A stretch of 48,229 nucleotides of DNA from Bacteroidales bacterium. Lineage in GTDB: Bacteria; Bacteroidota; Bacteroidia; Bacteroidales; UBA932. The position numbers and the translations under genes are program-made. Positions 1-8,528 of this stretch are shown here, in pieces (the first letter of the stretch is position 1; each line of letters begins with the position of its first letter). The stretch covers positions 1 through 48,229 of the forward strand of contig JAFYEZ010000020.1 of NCBI GenBank assembly GCA_017544005.1, written 5' to 3'. Below the pieces are notes generated by a model. It did no database searches and was not told the DNA's origin. It saw only the letters and a program-made list of their open reading frames with translations.

Positions 1-2
1 CT

Positions 3-947
3 ATCGTCAACCAGCCCAAGGTGCTGCTGCTCGACGAACCGCTCGCCGCGCTGGACCTCAAGATGCGCAAGGACATGCAGATCGAGCTCAAGGAGATGCA
101 CCGCAAACTGGGCATTACCTTTATCTATGTCACCCACGACCAGGAGGAGGCGCTGACCCTCTCCGATACCATCGTCGTGATGAACGAGGGCAAGATCCAG
201 CAGATCGGCACGCCGGCCGACATCTACAACGAGCCGGTGAACGCTTTCGTGGCCGACTTTATCGGCGAGAGCAACATCCTCAAGGGAAAGATGCTTCACG
301 ACCGTCGCGTGGCCTTCATCAAGCACGAGTTCGACTGCGTGGACGAGGGATTCGGCGAGAATGAGAAGGTCGATGTCGTGGTCCGTCCGGAAGATATCTA
401 CTTTACCACCGATCCCGCCAAGTGCCAGTTCAAGGCTACGGTGTCCTCCTGCACCTTCAAGGGCGTGCACTGGGAGATGTTCGTCAATACCGACACCGGC
501 TACGAACTGATGATCCAGGACTACGACCCGTACGAGGTGGGCAGCGAAGTGATGCTCTATATCGACCCTGACGACATTCAGGTGATGAAAAAGGAGCGTC
601 TGGCCAATACCTATGCCGGCAAGGTGACCGGGGAGGGGAAAGTCGAGTTCCTCGATACCGAATTCGAATGCGATACCACCGGATTCGAGGCGGGCGACGA
701 GGTCGTCGTGACCGTCCGTTTCGAGGATGTGGACCTGCTGGACCACGAAGAGGAGGCCGATACCACCGGCAACGTGGACTTCATCCTGTATATGGGTGAC
801 CATTACCACCTGACCATCAAGACCGAAAACGGGGAGAAGATCTGGGTGGACACCAATGATATCTGGGACAAGAACGACTTCGTAGGCATCAAGATCCTGC
901 CCAAGGACATCCGCCTCGAGAAAGCGCCTGTAAAGAGAGATGAATAA
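3..947 (+). CDS. potA: Spermidine/putrescine ABC transporter ATP-binding protein PotA (5' partial)
   Basis: This is the ATPase subunit that powers polyamine import through the PotB/PotC permeases. The window opens inside the gene: the frame is already open at base 3, and the Walker A and signature motifs lie upstream of the window. Visible are Walker B with the catalytic glutamate (LLLDEP), the D-loop (ALD) and the H-loop (VTHDQEEA), followed by the family's typical segment reading [10 protein letters not shown] and FIGESN. After the ATPase core there are about 230 residues, longer than in E. coli PotA, which by eye hold TOBE-type beta repeats (one around [10 protein letters not shown], a second near the C-terminus). 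The stop overlaps the potB start by 8 bases, so the two are translationally coupled. Family assignment is firm. Polyamine as substrate is inferred from the complete potABCD order. Confidence 0.93.
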   Translation: MVNQPKVLLLDEPLAALDLKMRKDMQIELKEMHRKLGITFIYVTHDQEEALTLSDTIVVMNEGKIQQIGTPADIYNEPVNAFVADFIGESNILKGKMLHDRRVAFIKHEFDCVDEGFGENEKVDVVVRPEDIYFTTDPAKCQFKATVSSCTFKGVHWEMFVNTDTGYELMIQDYDPYEVGSEVMLYIDPDDIQVMKKERLANTYAGKVTGEGKVEFLDTEFECDTTGFEAGDEVVVTVRFEDVDLLDHEEEADTTGNVDFILYMGDHYHLTIKTENGEKIWVDTNDIWDKNDFVGIKILPKDIRLEKAPVKRDE

Positions 948-1713
948 GCGGTCAAGTTGGGCTTTGCCCTACTTCATCTTCCTGGTACTCTTTGTGGTAC
1001 TGCCGCTCCTGCTGATCGTGATCTATTCGCTGCAGGATGCCTCGGGCCACTTTACGTTCTCCAACGTCACGAAGTTCTTCACCGACAAGGATGCGCTGGG
1101 AACCTTCGCCCTCTCGATCGAGGTGGCGCTGGAAAACACCCTCCTGTGCATCGCCATCGGTTATCCCGCCGCGTGGATTCTGGCCAACAAGTCGCTGAAC
1201 CGCAGCGCGGTCACCGTGGTGCTCTTCATCCTGCCGATGTGGATCAACGCGCTGATGCGGACCCTCGCCACCGCGGAACTCTTCACGATGGCGGGCGTGC
1301 CCCTGGGCAAGGGGACGCTGCTCTTCGGTATGTGCTACGACTACCTGCCCTTCATGATCTATCCGATTTACAACGTGCTGAACAAGATGGATCACTCCTA
1401 TGCGGAGGCGGCGCAGGATCTCGGCGCGACGCCGGCCCAGGTCTTCCGCAAGGTGACGCTGCCGCTTTCGATGCCCGGCGTCTGGAGCGGCGTGCTGATG
1501 GTCTTCATGCCTACGGTATCGACCTTCGCCATCTCCGAATTCCTGACCAACAACAAGATCAAGCTCTTCGGTACGATCATCCAGGAGAATATCAACAACT
1601 CGATGTGGAACTACGGTGCCGCCCTCTCGCTCATCATGCTCGTGATCATCGCCATCACGACCGTGTTGCAGGGAGGAGACACCGAAAATGAAGCGGTAGG
1701 AGGCGCTGTGTAA
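940..1713 (+). CDS. potB: Spermidine/putrescine ABC transporter permease PotB
   Basis: This is an inner-membrane permease subunit of the polyamine importer, 257 aa, with about six hydrophobic segments. The first starts right after the N-terminus ([20 protein letters not shown]). The cytoplasmic EAA loop that docks on the ATPase is clear near residue 157 ([20 protein letters not shown]), close to the family consensus. The ATG start lies within the last codons of potA, and the stop overlaps the potC ATG (TAATG), so the subunits are coupled in translation. The length is slightly below that of E. coli PotB (about 275 aa). The last ten residues are hydrophilic and look like a natural tail. Assignment rests on the EAA motif, topology and operon position. 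Confidence 0.93.
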   Translation: MNKRSSWALPYFIFLVLFVVLPLLLIVIYSLQDASGHFTFSNVTKFFTDKDALGTFALSIEVALENTLLCIAIGYPAAWILANKSLNRSAVTVVLFILPMWINALMRTLATAELFTMAGVPLGKGTLLFGMCYDYLPFMIYPIYNVLNKMDHSYAEAAQDLGATPAQVFRKVTLPLSMPGVWSGVLMVFMPTVSTFAISEFLTNNKIKLFGTIIQENINNSMWNYGAALSLIMLVIIAITTVLQGGDTENEAVGGAV

Positions 1714-2519
1714 TGAAGCTCAAACGCATCGCCGCCAAGGCCTACATCTGGCTGCTCCTGGTCGTGCTCTACGCGCCGATCGTCTTCATCGCCGTCTTCT
1801 CCTTTACCGAGGCCAAGAGTCTCGGCAACTGGACCGGTTTTTCGACGGCGCTCTACCGGAACCTCTTCACCGGGTCGATGCAGAACTCCTCCGGACTGAT
1901 GTCCGCCGTGCAGAACACGCTGCTGATCGCCCTCGTCGCGTCGGTCGTCGCCACGCTGCTGGGAACGGTCGCCGCCATCGGCATCTACCACCTGAAGGGA
2001 CGCAAGAAGAACGTGATGAACTTCCTGAACAACATCCCGATGATCAACCCGGACATCATCACCGGTGTGTCGCTCTTCCTGCTCTTTGTCTTCCTGCATA
2101 TCTCGCAGGGCTATGCCACGGTAATCCTGGCCCACATCACCTTCTGCACGCCCTACGTGGTGCTGAACGTGCTGCCGAAGCTCTCGCAGATGAACCCGAA
2201 TATCTATGAAGCCGCGCTCGATTTGGGCGCTACCCCGATGCAGGCCCTCCGCAAGGTGATGGTGCCCGCGCTGCGCCCCGGTATGATTTCCGGCTTCATC
2301 CTGTCGTTTACCATGAGTCTCGACGATTTCGCCGTGACCTTCTTCACCCGGGGTACGATCGGCCTGGACACCCTCTCGACCTATATCTACGCGGACGCCC
2401 GCAAAGGCGGTCTGACTCCGGAGCTTAAACCGCTGATGACCATTCTCTTCCTCGTGATTCTGGTGGTCCTCCTTGTTATCAACATTCGTCAATCCAAGAA
2501 CACAGCAAAACAACGATGA
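1713..2519 (+). CDS. potC: Spermidine/putrescine ABC transporter permease PotC
   Basis: This is the second membrane permease of the polyamine importer, 268 aa, with six predicted membrane helices. It carries the EAA loop about two thirds along (EAALDLGATPMQALRKVMVP), followed by the PotC-like stretch SFTMSLDDFAVTFF. The start shares one base with the potB stop (TAATG), and the stop overlaps the potD start by four bases (ATGA). Such spacing implies one mRNA and coupled translation for the complex. PotB and PotC are told apart here by order and by the DDFAVTFF segment. Confidence in the family is high. Confidence 0.93.
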   Translation: MKLKRIAAKAYIWLLLVVLYAPIVFIAVFSFTEAKSLGNWTGFSTALYRNLFTGSMQNSSGLMSAVQNTLLIALVASVVATLLGTVAAIGIYHLKGRKKNVMNFLNNIPMINPDIITGVSLFLLFVFLHISQGYATVILAHITFCTPYVVLNVLPKLSQMNPNIYEAALDLGATPMQALRKVMVPALRPGMISGFILSFTMSLDDFAVTFFTRGTIGLDTLSTYIYADARKGGLTPELKPLMTILFLVILVVLLVINIRQSKNTAKQR

Positions 2520-3832
2520 AACTGAAATTTGCTCTTCCGGCTCTTGCGGCAGCCGTTCTTCTGGCCGCTTCCTGCGGCGGTGACCGTACGCAGGTGCTCA
2601 AGGTGTACAACTGGTCCGACTATATCGACGAGTCGGTACTCCCCGAATTCGAAGCGTGGTACAAAGCGCAGACGGGCGAGGATATCAAGGTGGTCTACCA
2701 GACCTTTGACGTCAACGAGACGATGCTCTCCAAGATCGAGAAGGGCCACGAAGACTACGACGTGGTCTGCCCCTCGGACTACATCATCGAGCGCATGCTC
2801 AACAACGACCTGCTGCTGCCGCTCGACTTCGCTTCGATTCCCGATTCGATCAACTATATCGCACTGAACAAGTCGCCGTATATCCAGGGCGTCTTCAGGA
2901 GCATCAATCCCAAGATCGATGCCAACGACTACTCGGTGGCCTATATGTGGGGCACCACCGGTATTCTCTACAATACCGACGAGGTGACCTATGAAGAGGC
3001 CTGCACCTGGGACGTGATCCGCAATCCGAAGTTTGCCGGCCGCATCCTGATCAAGGATGCCCCGCGCGATGTCTATGGCCCCGTGCTGATCTACCTCAAG
3101 CAGAAGGAACTGCAGGAGGGCACCGTGACGCTGGAGGACCTGATGCAGGATTCTTCCGACGAATCCATCGCGGCGGTCGAGGCCTACCTGAAGCAGGTCA
3201 AGGACGGCGTGCTGGGCTGGGAAGCCGATTTCGGCAAGGACCAGATGACCAAAAACCGCGGCGTGGTCTCGCTCAACTGGAGCGGTGACGCCGTCTGGGC
3301 GATCGAAGAGGCTGCCACGGTGGGCGTCAAGCTCGACTATGTGGTTCCGGAAGAGGGCAGTACCGTCTGGTTCGACGGCTGGGTGATTCCCAAGTATGCC
3401 AAGAATATCAAGGCCGCTACCTGGTTCATCGACTTCATGTGCCGTCCGGATATCGCCATCCGCAACATGGAAGAGACCGGTTATGTCGCAGCCAACGGCG
3501 CCATGGAGGTGCTCGAATCGCAGATCGACGACGATTGCGAACCGCTGGATCTGACCTATTTCTTCGGTCCTGAGGCCCTCGGCATCCGTGTGGATCCGAC
3601 GCTCTATCCGGATGCATCGGTGATTGCCCGCTGCGCACTCGAGCACGACTGGGGTGCTGACACCGACAAGCTGCTGGCCATGTGGTCTCGCGTCAAGGGT
3701 GACAACGCCGGCACGTCCACTTATATCGTCATCATCCTCGCCGTCGTGGTTCTTGCTGGTGTGATTTTTGCACGTCTCCGCGGCAAAAAGTCGCATCACG
3801 GCAGCAAAAATGCTCCCAAGAAACGTAAATAA
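2516..3832 (+). CDS. potD: Spermidine/putrescine-binding lipoprotein PotD with C-terminal membrane tail
   Basis: This is the extracytoplasmic solute-binding protein that delivers polyamines to PotBC. It has a lipoprotein signal with lipobox LAASC (Cys20), then a mature start LKVYNWSDYIDESVLPEF that matches the PotD/PotF family. Other family landmarks are MWGTTGILYNTDEV and WIPKYAKN-like text (WVIPKYAKN). After the binding domain comes an unusual C-terminal extension (about residues 402-438). It holds one hydrophobic helix (YIVIILAVVVLAGVIF) followed by a very basic tail rich in Lys, His and Arg. E. coli PotD ends after the binding domain, so this copy may be anchored at both ends. The ATG overlaps potC by four bases, and the next gene follows after three bases. 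The function is secure. The double anchor is an inference. Confidence 0.92.
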   Translation: MKLKFALPALAAAVLLAASCGGDRTQVLKVYNWSDYIDESVLPEFEAWYKAQTGEDIKVVYQTFDVNETMLSKIEKGHEDYDVVCPSDYIIERMLNNDLLLPLDFASIPDSINYIALNKSPYIQGVFRSINPKIDANDYSVAYMWGTTGILYNTDEVTYEEACTWDVIRNPKFAGRILIKDAPRDVYGPVLIYLKQKELQEGTVTLEDLMQDSSDESIAAVEAYLKQVKDGVLGWEADFGKDQMTKNRGVVSLNWSGDAVWAIEEAATVGVKLDYVVPEEGSTVWFDGWVIPKYAKNIKAATWFIDFMCRPDIAIRNMEETGYVAANGAMEVLESQIDDDCEPLDLTYFFGPEALGIRVDPTLYPDASVIARCALEHDWGADTDKLLAMWSRVKGDNAGTSTYIVIILAVVVLAGVIFARLRGKKSHHGSKNAPKKRK

Positions 3833-3835
3833 TCC

Positions 3836-4642
3836 ATGAAACCAAGAGGTTGGGCACTGGTGACCGGCGGCAGCGCCGGAATCGGCTTGGAAGTGGCCCG
3901 CGGCCTGCTCCGCAAGGGTTACTCGCTGATTCTGGTGAGCCGTTCCCCGCAAAAACTGAAAAACGCCAAATACGAACTATCGCGCGAACTGCAGAAGTCG
4001 GACGAGCGCCAGATTACGGTGCATACGGCCGACCTGGCCGAGCCCTCGGCGGCAGACGAACTCTACACCTGGGTGAAGTCGCGGAAGTTTGATGTGGAGG
4101 TCCTGGTCAACAGTGCGGGCATGTATCTCTGCGAAGAGACGCTGGTGATCCCACGGGAGCGGGTGGAGGCCCTTCTCTGGCTGAATATCCGTTCGCTGAC
4201 CACCTTGACGCTGCTCTTTGCACGCGATATGGCGGAGCGCGGGGGCGGCCGCATCGTGAACCTCTCCTCGTATTCGGTGTATATGCGCTACGGCTACCTC
4301 TCCCTGTACGGGGCGAGCAAGGCCTATGTGCGCAACTTCTCGGTGGGCCTTTCGCGCGAACTGCGCGGAAAGGGCGTGATAATCACTACGGTAGCCCCCA
4401 ATGGCGTGGATACCGGCCTGCTGGGTCTCCCGCGGCGTACTGCGCGGCTTGCCCGCCTGACCGGTTTCCTGATGTCTCCCGCGCGTTGCGGACGCATTAT
4501 CGTCCGCGCAACGATGCGGGGGCGGCGCTACATCGTGCCGGGCTGGCACAATTACCTGATGATTCCTTTCCTGGGATTGCTGCGGCCCGTCATTACCCGG
4601 ATTCTGGTCAAGAACACCGCAGCGGAGCACGCTAAGTTATAG
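3836..4642 (+). CDS. Short-chain dehydrogenase/reductase
   Basis: This is a classical NAD(P)-dependent SDR oxidoreductase, 268 aa. The Rossmann dinucleotide motif TGGSAGIG is at residues 10-17, the NSAG motif is mid-protein, and the catalytic Ser-Tyr-Lys set is seen as NLSSYS followed by YGASK (Tyr near 158, Lys near 162). The region after the cofactor turn (SRSPQKL) has an Arg, which in this family often goes with NADP(H) preference. The C-terminal part is hydrophobic (MIPFLGLLRPVITRIL), as in SDRs acting on lipids or membrane substrates. It starts three bases after potD, so it is probably the last gene of the pot operon, although no link to polyamines is evident. The substrate is unknown. 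The 3' end overlaps the convergent HAD gene by 11 bases. Confidence 0.85.
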   Translation: MKPRGWALVTGGSAGIGLEVARGLLRKGYSLILVSRSPQKLKNAKYELSRELQKSDERQITVHTADLAEPSAADELYTWVKSRKFDVEVLVNSAGMYLCEETLVIPRERVEALLWLNIRSLTTLTLLFARDMAERGGGRIVNLSSYSVYMRYGYLSLYGASKAYVRNFSVGLSRELRGKGVIITTVAPNGVDTGLLGLPRRTARLARLTGFLMSPARCGRIIVRATMRGRRYIVPGWHNYLMIPFLGLLRPVITRILVKNTAAEHAKL

Positions 4643-5276
4643 CAGCCAGCGCGGCAAATTCATCAATCAGCCACGTGGGTGAGGCGGTTTTCAACCGTTC
4701 GCCCGCGTGGTTTCCGTAGGTGACGGCGCAGGTGCGGCAGCCGGCCCGGTTGCCCATCTCGATATCGAAGGTGGTATCTCCGACCACGAGCGTCTCATCG
4801 GCCGGGGCCTTCAGCCGCTCCAGCAGCGCGAGAACCATGTCAGGGGCCGGTTTGGCGGGAAATCCGTCCGCACTGGTGGCCCGGATCGGGAAATAGCCGC
4901 TCAGCCCCCAGCCCGAGAGAATCCGCTCCAACGAATTCGGACCGCGCGAGGTGGCGATCGCCATCGGAATGTCCTGCGCAGCAAAGGCGGCCAGCGTCTC
5001 CGCCACGCCGGGATAGATCCGGATCCGGCTGAGTTCCAGACAGGCGAAGAGCTCCCGGTAGGTGGCCACCGCTTCGGCCTCTTTCTCAGGCGGCAACTCT
5101 CCTGCTATCCGCAGCGAGGTTCCCAGCGGCAGGCCGATCGTTCCGCGGATGACTTCGGGCGGCACGTCGGGCACGCCCATTCGGCGGAGCGTCTCCTGTG
5201 CCGTGGCGACGATGCCGTCGGCCGTATCGGCCAGCGTCCCGTCGAAGTCGAAGATGAGAAAGCGGATGGGTTTCAC
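4632..5276 (-). CDS. HAD-superfamily phosphatase (phosphoglycolate phosphatase-like)
   Basis: This is a hydrolase of small phosphorylated metabolites, 214 aa. Motif I DFDGTL is at residues 10-15 with nucleophile Asp10 and general acid Asp12. A helical cap follows, then motif II (ATSRG), a motif III Lys (FPAKPAP) and motif IV (VVGDTTFDIEMG), the standard Gph/PGP-like layout. The start chosen is GTG at 5276, because motif I follows at once and no ATG lies between it and the upstream promoter. A longer reading frame continues upstream but would be antisense to the flavodiiron gene. A -7 promoter box ends five bases before this GTG, so the message is probably leaderless. The substrate is undetermined. 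Confidence 0.87.
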   Translation of the reverse strand: MKPIRFLIFDFDGTLADTADGIVATAQETLRRMGVPDVPPEVIRGTIGLPLGTSLRIAGELPPEKEAEAVATYRELFACLELSRIRIYPGVAETLAAFAAQDIPMAIATSRGPNSLERILSGWGLSGYFPIRATSADGFPAKPAPDMVLALLERLKAPADETLVVGDTTFDIEMGNRAGCRTCAVTYGNHAGERLKTASPTWLIDEFAALAAIT

Positions 5277-5281
5277 GCCCG

Positions 5282-5289
5282 CAAAGGTA
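5282..5289 (-). promoter_or_regulatory. Bacteroidetes -7 box for the HAD phosphatase gene
   Basis: The minus strand reads TACCTTTG, an exact TAnnTTTG match, only five bases before the GTG start at 5276. Transcription would begin at or within a base or two of the start codon. Confidence 0.65.
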
Positions 5290-5300
5290 GAATTTTTTTG

Positions 5301-5308
5301 TATCTTTG
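5301..5308 (+). promoter_or_regulatory. Bacteroidetes -7 box for the flavodiiron gene
   Basis: TATCTTTG matches TAnnTTTG exactly and lies 28 bases before the ATG at 5337. It is back to back with the -7 box of the divergent HAD gene, so the two promoters share about 30 bases. Confidence 0.75.
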
Positions 5309-5336
5309 CCTGATTCAGATTTCTAACAAACGTGTT

Positions 5337-6521
5337 ATGACCCGCATGCTCAACGATCAGGTCCGTTACATCGGTACGGACGACCATATTAGCGATCTTT
5401 TTGAAAGCCAATATATTCTGCCGGAAGGCATGGCCTATAATTCCTATTTGATCCGGGATGAGAAAGTCGCCATCCTGGATACCACGGACGGAGCGACGGC
5501 GGATGCCTGGAAGGCGAATCTGCACGAAGCCCTCTCCGGCCGCACGCCCGACTACCTGGTGGTCCATCACATGGAGCCGGACCATTCGGCCCTGATTGCC
5601 TGGGCGCTGGGCGCATATCCCACCCTGAAGGTGGTCTGCAGCGACATGGCCATCCGGATGCTCGGCCAGTTCTTCGAGGGACTCGATCTGGCCGGCCGTA
5701 CGCTGGCCGTCAAAGAGGGGGATATGCTCGATCTGGGCGCGCACAAACTGCGTTTTATTGCGGCGCCGATGGTCCACTGGCCGGAGGTGATGATGAGCTT
5801 CGACGAGGCGGACGGCGCGCTCTACAGCGCCGATGCCTTCGGCAAGTTCGGCGCCCTCGATACCTGCGGCTTTTATGGGCGCGACGACCAGGACTGGACC
5901 TGCGAAGGGCGCCGCTATTATTTCAATATCGTGGGCAAGTACGGCCCGCAGGTGCAGGCGCTGCTGCGCAAGGTGGCCACGCTCCCGGTCAAGACCATCC
6001 GGCCGCTCCACGGCCCCATCCTGGAAGACAATCTGAGCGAATATATCCGTCTGTATGATATCTGGAGCCGGTATGCCGTGGAGACCGAGGGTATCTTCAT
6101 CGCCTGCGCCTCCATCCACGGCGGTACGCTGGCAGCGGCTGAAAAGCTCGCGGAAATCCTGCGCGCCAAGGGATGCGGCAGGGTAGAGGTCAGCGATCTC
6201 TGCCGCAGCGATTTCGCGGAGAACGTGGAAGATGCCTTCCGCCATTCGACCCTGGTCCTGGCGGCCTCCTCCTACGATGCCGGTCTCTTTACCCCGATGT
6301 ATGAGTTCCTGCACCGTCTCCAGATCAAGGGCTTCTGCAACCGCCGCGTTGGCCTCGTCGAGAATGGCTCCTGGGCGCCGACTGCCGGCCGCGAGATGAA
6401 GCGGATGCTTGCCGAGATGAGCGGCATCGACCTGGTGGAACCGATGGTGACCCTCCGCAGCCGCCTCAAATCCACCGACCTCCCGGCCCTCGAATCCCTC
6501 GCCGCAGCGCTGCTGAAATAA
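5337..6521 (+). CDS. fprA: A-type flavoprotein (flavodiiron protein, FprA family)
   Basis: This is a cytoplasmic enzyme that reduces O2 to water, and in some relatives NO to N2O, to protect anaerobes. The protein is 394 aa. The N-terminal metallo-beta-lactamase-like domain carries the full diiron ligand set: the HxExDH motif at His78-Glu80-Asp82-His83, then His147, Asp166 and His225. A flavodoxin-like FMN domain follows from about residue 250 (IFIACASIHGGTLAAAEKLAE). The ATG at 5337 gives the expected N-terminus and follows a clear -7 box by 28 bases; the longer upstream frame is antisense to the HAD gene. It is monocistronic, ending at a strong terminator. No rubredoxin or NADH-oxidoreductase domain is fused, so the electron donor is encoded elsewhere. 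Confidence 0.93.
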   Translation: MTRMLNDQVRYIGTDDHISDLFESQYILPEGMAYNSYLIRDEKVAILDTTDGATADAWKANLHEALSGRTPDYLVVHHMEPDHSALIAWALGAYPTLKVVCSDMAIRMLGQFFEGLDLAGRTLAVKEGDMLDLGAHKLRFIAAPMVHWPEVMMSFDEADGALYSADAFGKFGALDTCGFYGRDDQDWTCEGRRYYFNIVGKYGPQVQALLRKVATLPVKTIRPLHGPILEDNLSEYIRLYDIWSRYAVETEGIFIACASIHGGTLAAAEKLAEILRAKGCGRVEVSDLCRSDFAENVEDAFRHSTLVLAASSYDAGLFTPMYEFLHRLQIKGFCNRRVGLVENGSWAPTAGREMKRMLAEMSGIDLVEPMVTLRSRLKSTDLPALESLAAALLK

Positions 6522-6525
6522 ATGG

Positions 6526-6551
6526 AAAAGGCTGCCGGGAGGCAGCCTTTT
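6526..6551 (+). terminator. Bidirectional Rho-independent terminator between fprA and the DUF4923 gene
   Basis: A perfect 11-bp inverted repeat, AAAAGGCTGCC and GGCAGCCTTTT, surrounds a GGGA loop. A-tract and T-tract flanks make it work in both directions, matching its place between two convergent genes. Confidence 0.9.
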
Positions 6552-6574
6552 CTTATATGTCAGGATGTTGTCCG

Positions 6575-7204
6575 TTATTTGATCTTGCCCATATCGAAGC
6601 CGAGCTTCATGCCGCTGTAGTTCTTGATGACGGTGTTGATGGCGGCGATGCTCTGGTTGGAAGAGGAGAGGGCGGTGAGTTTCTTGAGGAACTTCAGCAA
6701 GGAGTTGGCCTTGAAGAGAATCTTCAGGTCGTCGTTGGTGACGGAGGCCGTGCCGGAGATCTTCGGAAGCTTCACGCCTTTGGCAAAGACCATGTTGATG
6801 TCGCTGCCGTTGATGGTGTAGGTACCGGAGTAGATTTTATCCCCATAAGCCACAGCGAAGGAGCTGTCGGCTGCAAAAACCATCTTGAAGGCACCGGGTT
6901 TGATGCCGATCTTTTCAAGATAGGGATCGATCTGGGCAGCGACGGTGTTGGAAGCCGCGCTGGCAGCCAGGTTGGCGGTCATGTCCTCGCTGGTGAGGGC
7001 GATGGCGGAACCTTTGAAGTCCCAGTTGCCGACGATGCTGGTGTTGAGCGAGATACCGGTCACGCTCTCCAGCACGTTCTTCACGGTGGAGTTGCCGGTG
7101 ATATTCTTGAGCAGGCCGCCCAGGCCGCTCTGTGCGGAAACGGTAGCGGAGCCGGCGAGGGAAACCATCACGACGGCTGCGATTGCAATCAGAGATTTTT
7201 TCAT
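6575..7204 (-). CDS. Exported DUF4923 family protein
   Basis: This is a 209-aa exported protein of unknown function. The N-terminal Sec signal peptide is clear (MKKSLIAIAAVVMVSLAGSA, with probable cleavage after TVSAQ). The mature protein has text typical of DUF4923 proteins of the Bacteroidales: SGLGGLLKNITGN, IVGNWDFKGSAIAL, then an alternation of beta-strand-like segments (YSGTYTINGSDINMVF, ISGTASVTNDDLKILF) that suggests a lipocalin-like beta fold. Cys is absent from the mature part. The start at 7204 is chosen for the signal peptide and because a -7 box lies upstream of it. It is a single-gene unit ending at the shared terminator. The role is unknown. Confidence 0.8.
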   Translation of the reverse strand: MKKSLIAIAAVVMVSLAGSATVSAQSGLGGLLKNITGNSTVKNVLESVTGISLNTSIVGNWDFKGSAIALTSEDMTANLAASAASNTVAAQIDPYLEKIGIKPGAFKMVFAADSSFAVAYGDKIYSGTYTINGSDINMVFAKGVKLPKISGTASVTNDDLKILFKANSLLKFLKKLTALSSSNQSIAAINTVIKNYSGMKLGFDMGKIK

Positions 7205-7227
7205 GGTGTTACGTTTGAATTTTGTTC

Positions 7228-7235
7228 CAAAGTTA
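7228..7235 (-). promoter_or_regulatory. -7 box for the DUF4923 gene
   Basis: The minus strand reads TAACTTTG, an exact TAnnTTTG match, 23 bases before the ATG at 7204. This gives a short leader of about 17-20 bases. Confidence 0.7.
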
Positions 7236-7268
7236 AGCAAATATCGGTCCACCGCGCAAGAAAAAGCG

Positions 7269-7276
7269 TATTTTTG
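7269..7276 (+). promoter_or_regulatory. -7 box for the CobW-type GTPase gene
   Basis: TATTTTTG matches TAnnTTTG, 34 bases before the ATG at 7311. It is divergent from the DUF4923 promoter, with the two elements about 35 bases apart. Confidence 0.65.
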
Positions 7277-7310
7277 CGTAAACAAACGTTTCTAAACGTC
7301 TCAAACGACT

Positions 7311-8525
7311 ATGACCTATCAAGAGATTCCCATCCTGCTGCTGACCGGCTACCTTGGTGCCGGCAAGACCACCCTGCTCAACCGGATCCTGAACAACCGG
7401 CGCGGCATTCGCTTTGCCGTGATTGTCAATGATATCGGAGAAGTGAACATCGACGCTGACCTCATTCAGAGCGGTGGTGTCGTGGGGCAGGGGGACGAGA
7501 GTCTCGTGGCACTCCAGAACGGCTGTATCTGCTGTACGCTGAAAATGGACCTGGTCAAGCAGCTGTGCGACATCACGGCGATGCACCGTTTCGATTACAT
7601 CGTGATCGAAGCGAGCGGCATCTGCGAGCCGGGCCCGATCGCCCAGACCATCTGCACGATTCCTTCCATGGGCAAGGAATTCGTCAAGGACGGTTTTCCC
7701 CGGCTGGACTGCATCGTGACGGTGGTGGATGCGCTCCGGATGCTGGATGAGTTCGAATGTGGCGACAAGCTGATGAACCAGCACCTGGAGGAGGATGACA
7801 TCGAGAACCTGGTCATCCAGCAGATTGAATTCTGCAACATCATCCTGCTCAACAAGGCCTCTGAGCTTTCTCCCGAGCAACTGGGCAAGGTGAAGGCCAT
7901 CGTGCGCGCCCTCCAGCCCAAGGCCGAGATTCTCGAATGCGACTATTGCGACATCAACCTGGACCTCCTGCTGAATACGGAACTCTTTGATTTTGACGAT
8001 GTCGCCTCTTCCGCCAGCTGGATCCAGGAGGTGGAAGGTCCCGGCCATGAAGATCATGATGACGATGATGATGACGATGACGATGACGATCATGATCATG
8101 ACACACATGGGCACCACGGCCATCACCACCATCATCACGACGAGGAGGGCGAGGCCCTGGAGTATGGCATCGACACCTTCGTCTATTACCGTCGCAGACC
8201 GTTCGATATCAATAAGTTCGACTATTTCGTGGGCAAACGCTGGCCCAAGAATGTGATCCGGGCCAAGGGCATTTGCTATTTTGAGGATGAATTCGATTCC
8301 TGCTATATTTTTGAGCAGGCCGGGCGCCAGATGTCCCTCAAGAATGCCGGAGACTGGTTCGCGACGATGCCATCCGACGAACTGCGCGGCATGATGGAGC
8401 GCGACGCCAACCTCCGCCGCGACTGGGATCCGACCTACGGAGACCGCATGCAGAAACTGGTCTTTATCGGCCAGGGGCTCGATAAAGAGGCGATTTCCAG
8501 AGAGTTGGATTTCTGTCTGGTGTAA
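7311..8525 (+). CDS. CobW/COG0523-family metal-chaperone GTPase
   Basis: This is a G3E P-loop GTPase that inserts or delivers metal ions (zinc or cobalt in studied relatives). The protein is 404 aa. The Walker A motif GYLGAGKTT is at residues 13-21, the invariant metal-binding CICC motif is at 72-75, and there is an NKAS nucleotide-base motif (LLNKAS). A CobW C-terminal domain follows (YRRRPFDINKFDYFVGKRWPKNVIRAKGICYF). Between the two domains is a very acidic then histidine-rich linker, with eleven Asp in a row followed by a run rich in His (about residues 248-277), which should bind divalent metal. The gene stands alone and converges with the SahH gene, leaving only three bases between stops. 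No Zur-type operator was recognised. The metal cannot be assigned from sequence. Confidence 0.9.
   Translation: MTYQEIPILLLTGYLGAGKTTLLNRILNNRRGIRFAVIVNDIGEVNIDADLIQSGGVVGQGDESLVALQNGCICCTLKMDLVKQLCDITAMHRFDYIVIEASGICEPGPIAQTICTIPSMGKEFVKDGFPRLDCIVTVVDALRMLDEFECGDKLMNQHLEEDDIENLVIQQIEFCNIILLNKASELSPEQLGKVKAIVRALQPKAEILECDYCDINLDLLLNTELFDFDDVASSASWIQEVEGPGHEDHDDDDDDDDDDDHDHDTHGHHGHHHHHHDEEGEALEYGIDTFVYYRRRPFDINKFDYFVGKRWPKNVIRAKGICYFEDEFDSCYIFEQAGRQMSLKNAGDWFATMPSDELRGMMERDANLRRDWDPTYGDRMQKLVFIGQGLDKEAISRELDFCLV
8052..8141 (+). repeat. Low-complexity GAT/GAC-CAT/CAC tract inside the CobW-type gene
   Basis: This stretch is almost entirely GAY codons followed by CAY codons, encoding an uninterrupted Asp11 run and then a His-rich segment. 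It is in frame and fits a metal-binding linker. The trinucleotide repetition makes it prone to in-frame expansion or contraction. Confidence 0.85.
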
Positions 8526-8528
8526 AGG

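Noticed and set aside
4707-5336. Upstream extension of the flavodiiron frame
   Set aside because: It is antisense to the HAD gene, and the -7 box at 5301-5308 lies inside it, so it cannot be the translated N-terminus.
5277-6314. Upstream extension of the HAD phosphatase frame to 560 codons
   Set aside because: The extra part is antisense to the flavodiiron gene and lies upstream of the -7 box; motif I starts right after the GTG at 5276.
8052-8141. CRISPR-like or tandem repeat array
   Set aside because: The repetition is in-frame Asp and His codons of a metal-binding linker, with no spacer structure.
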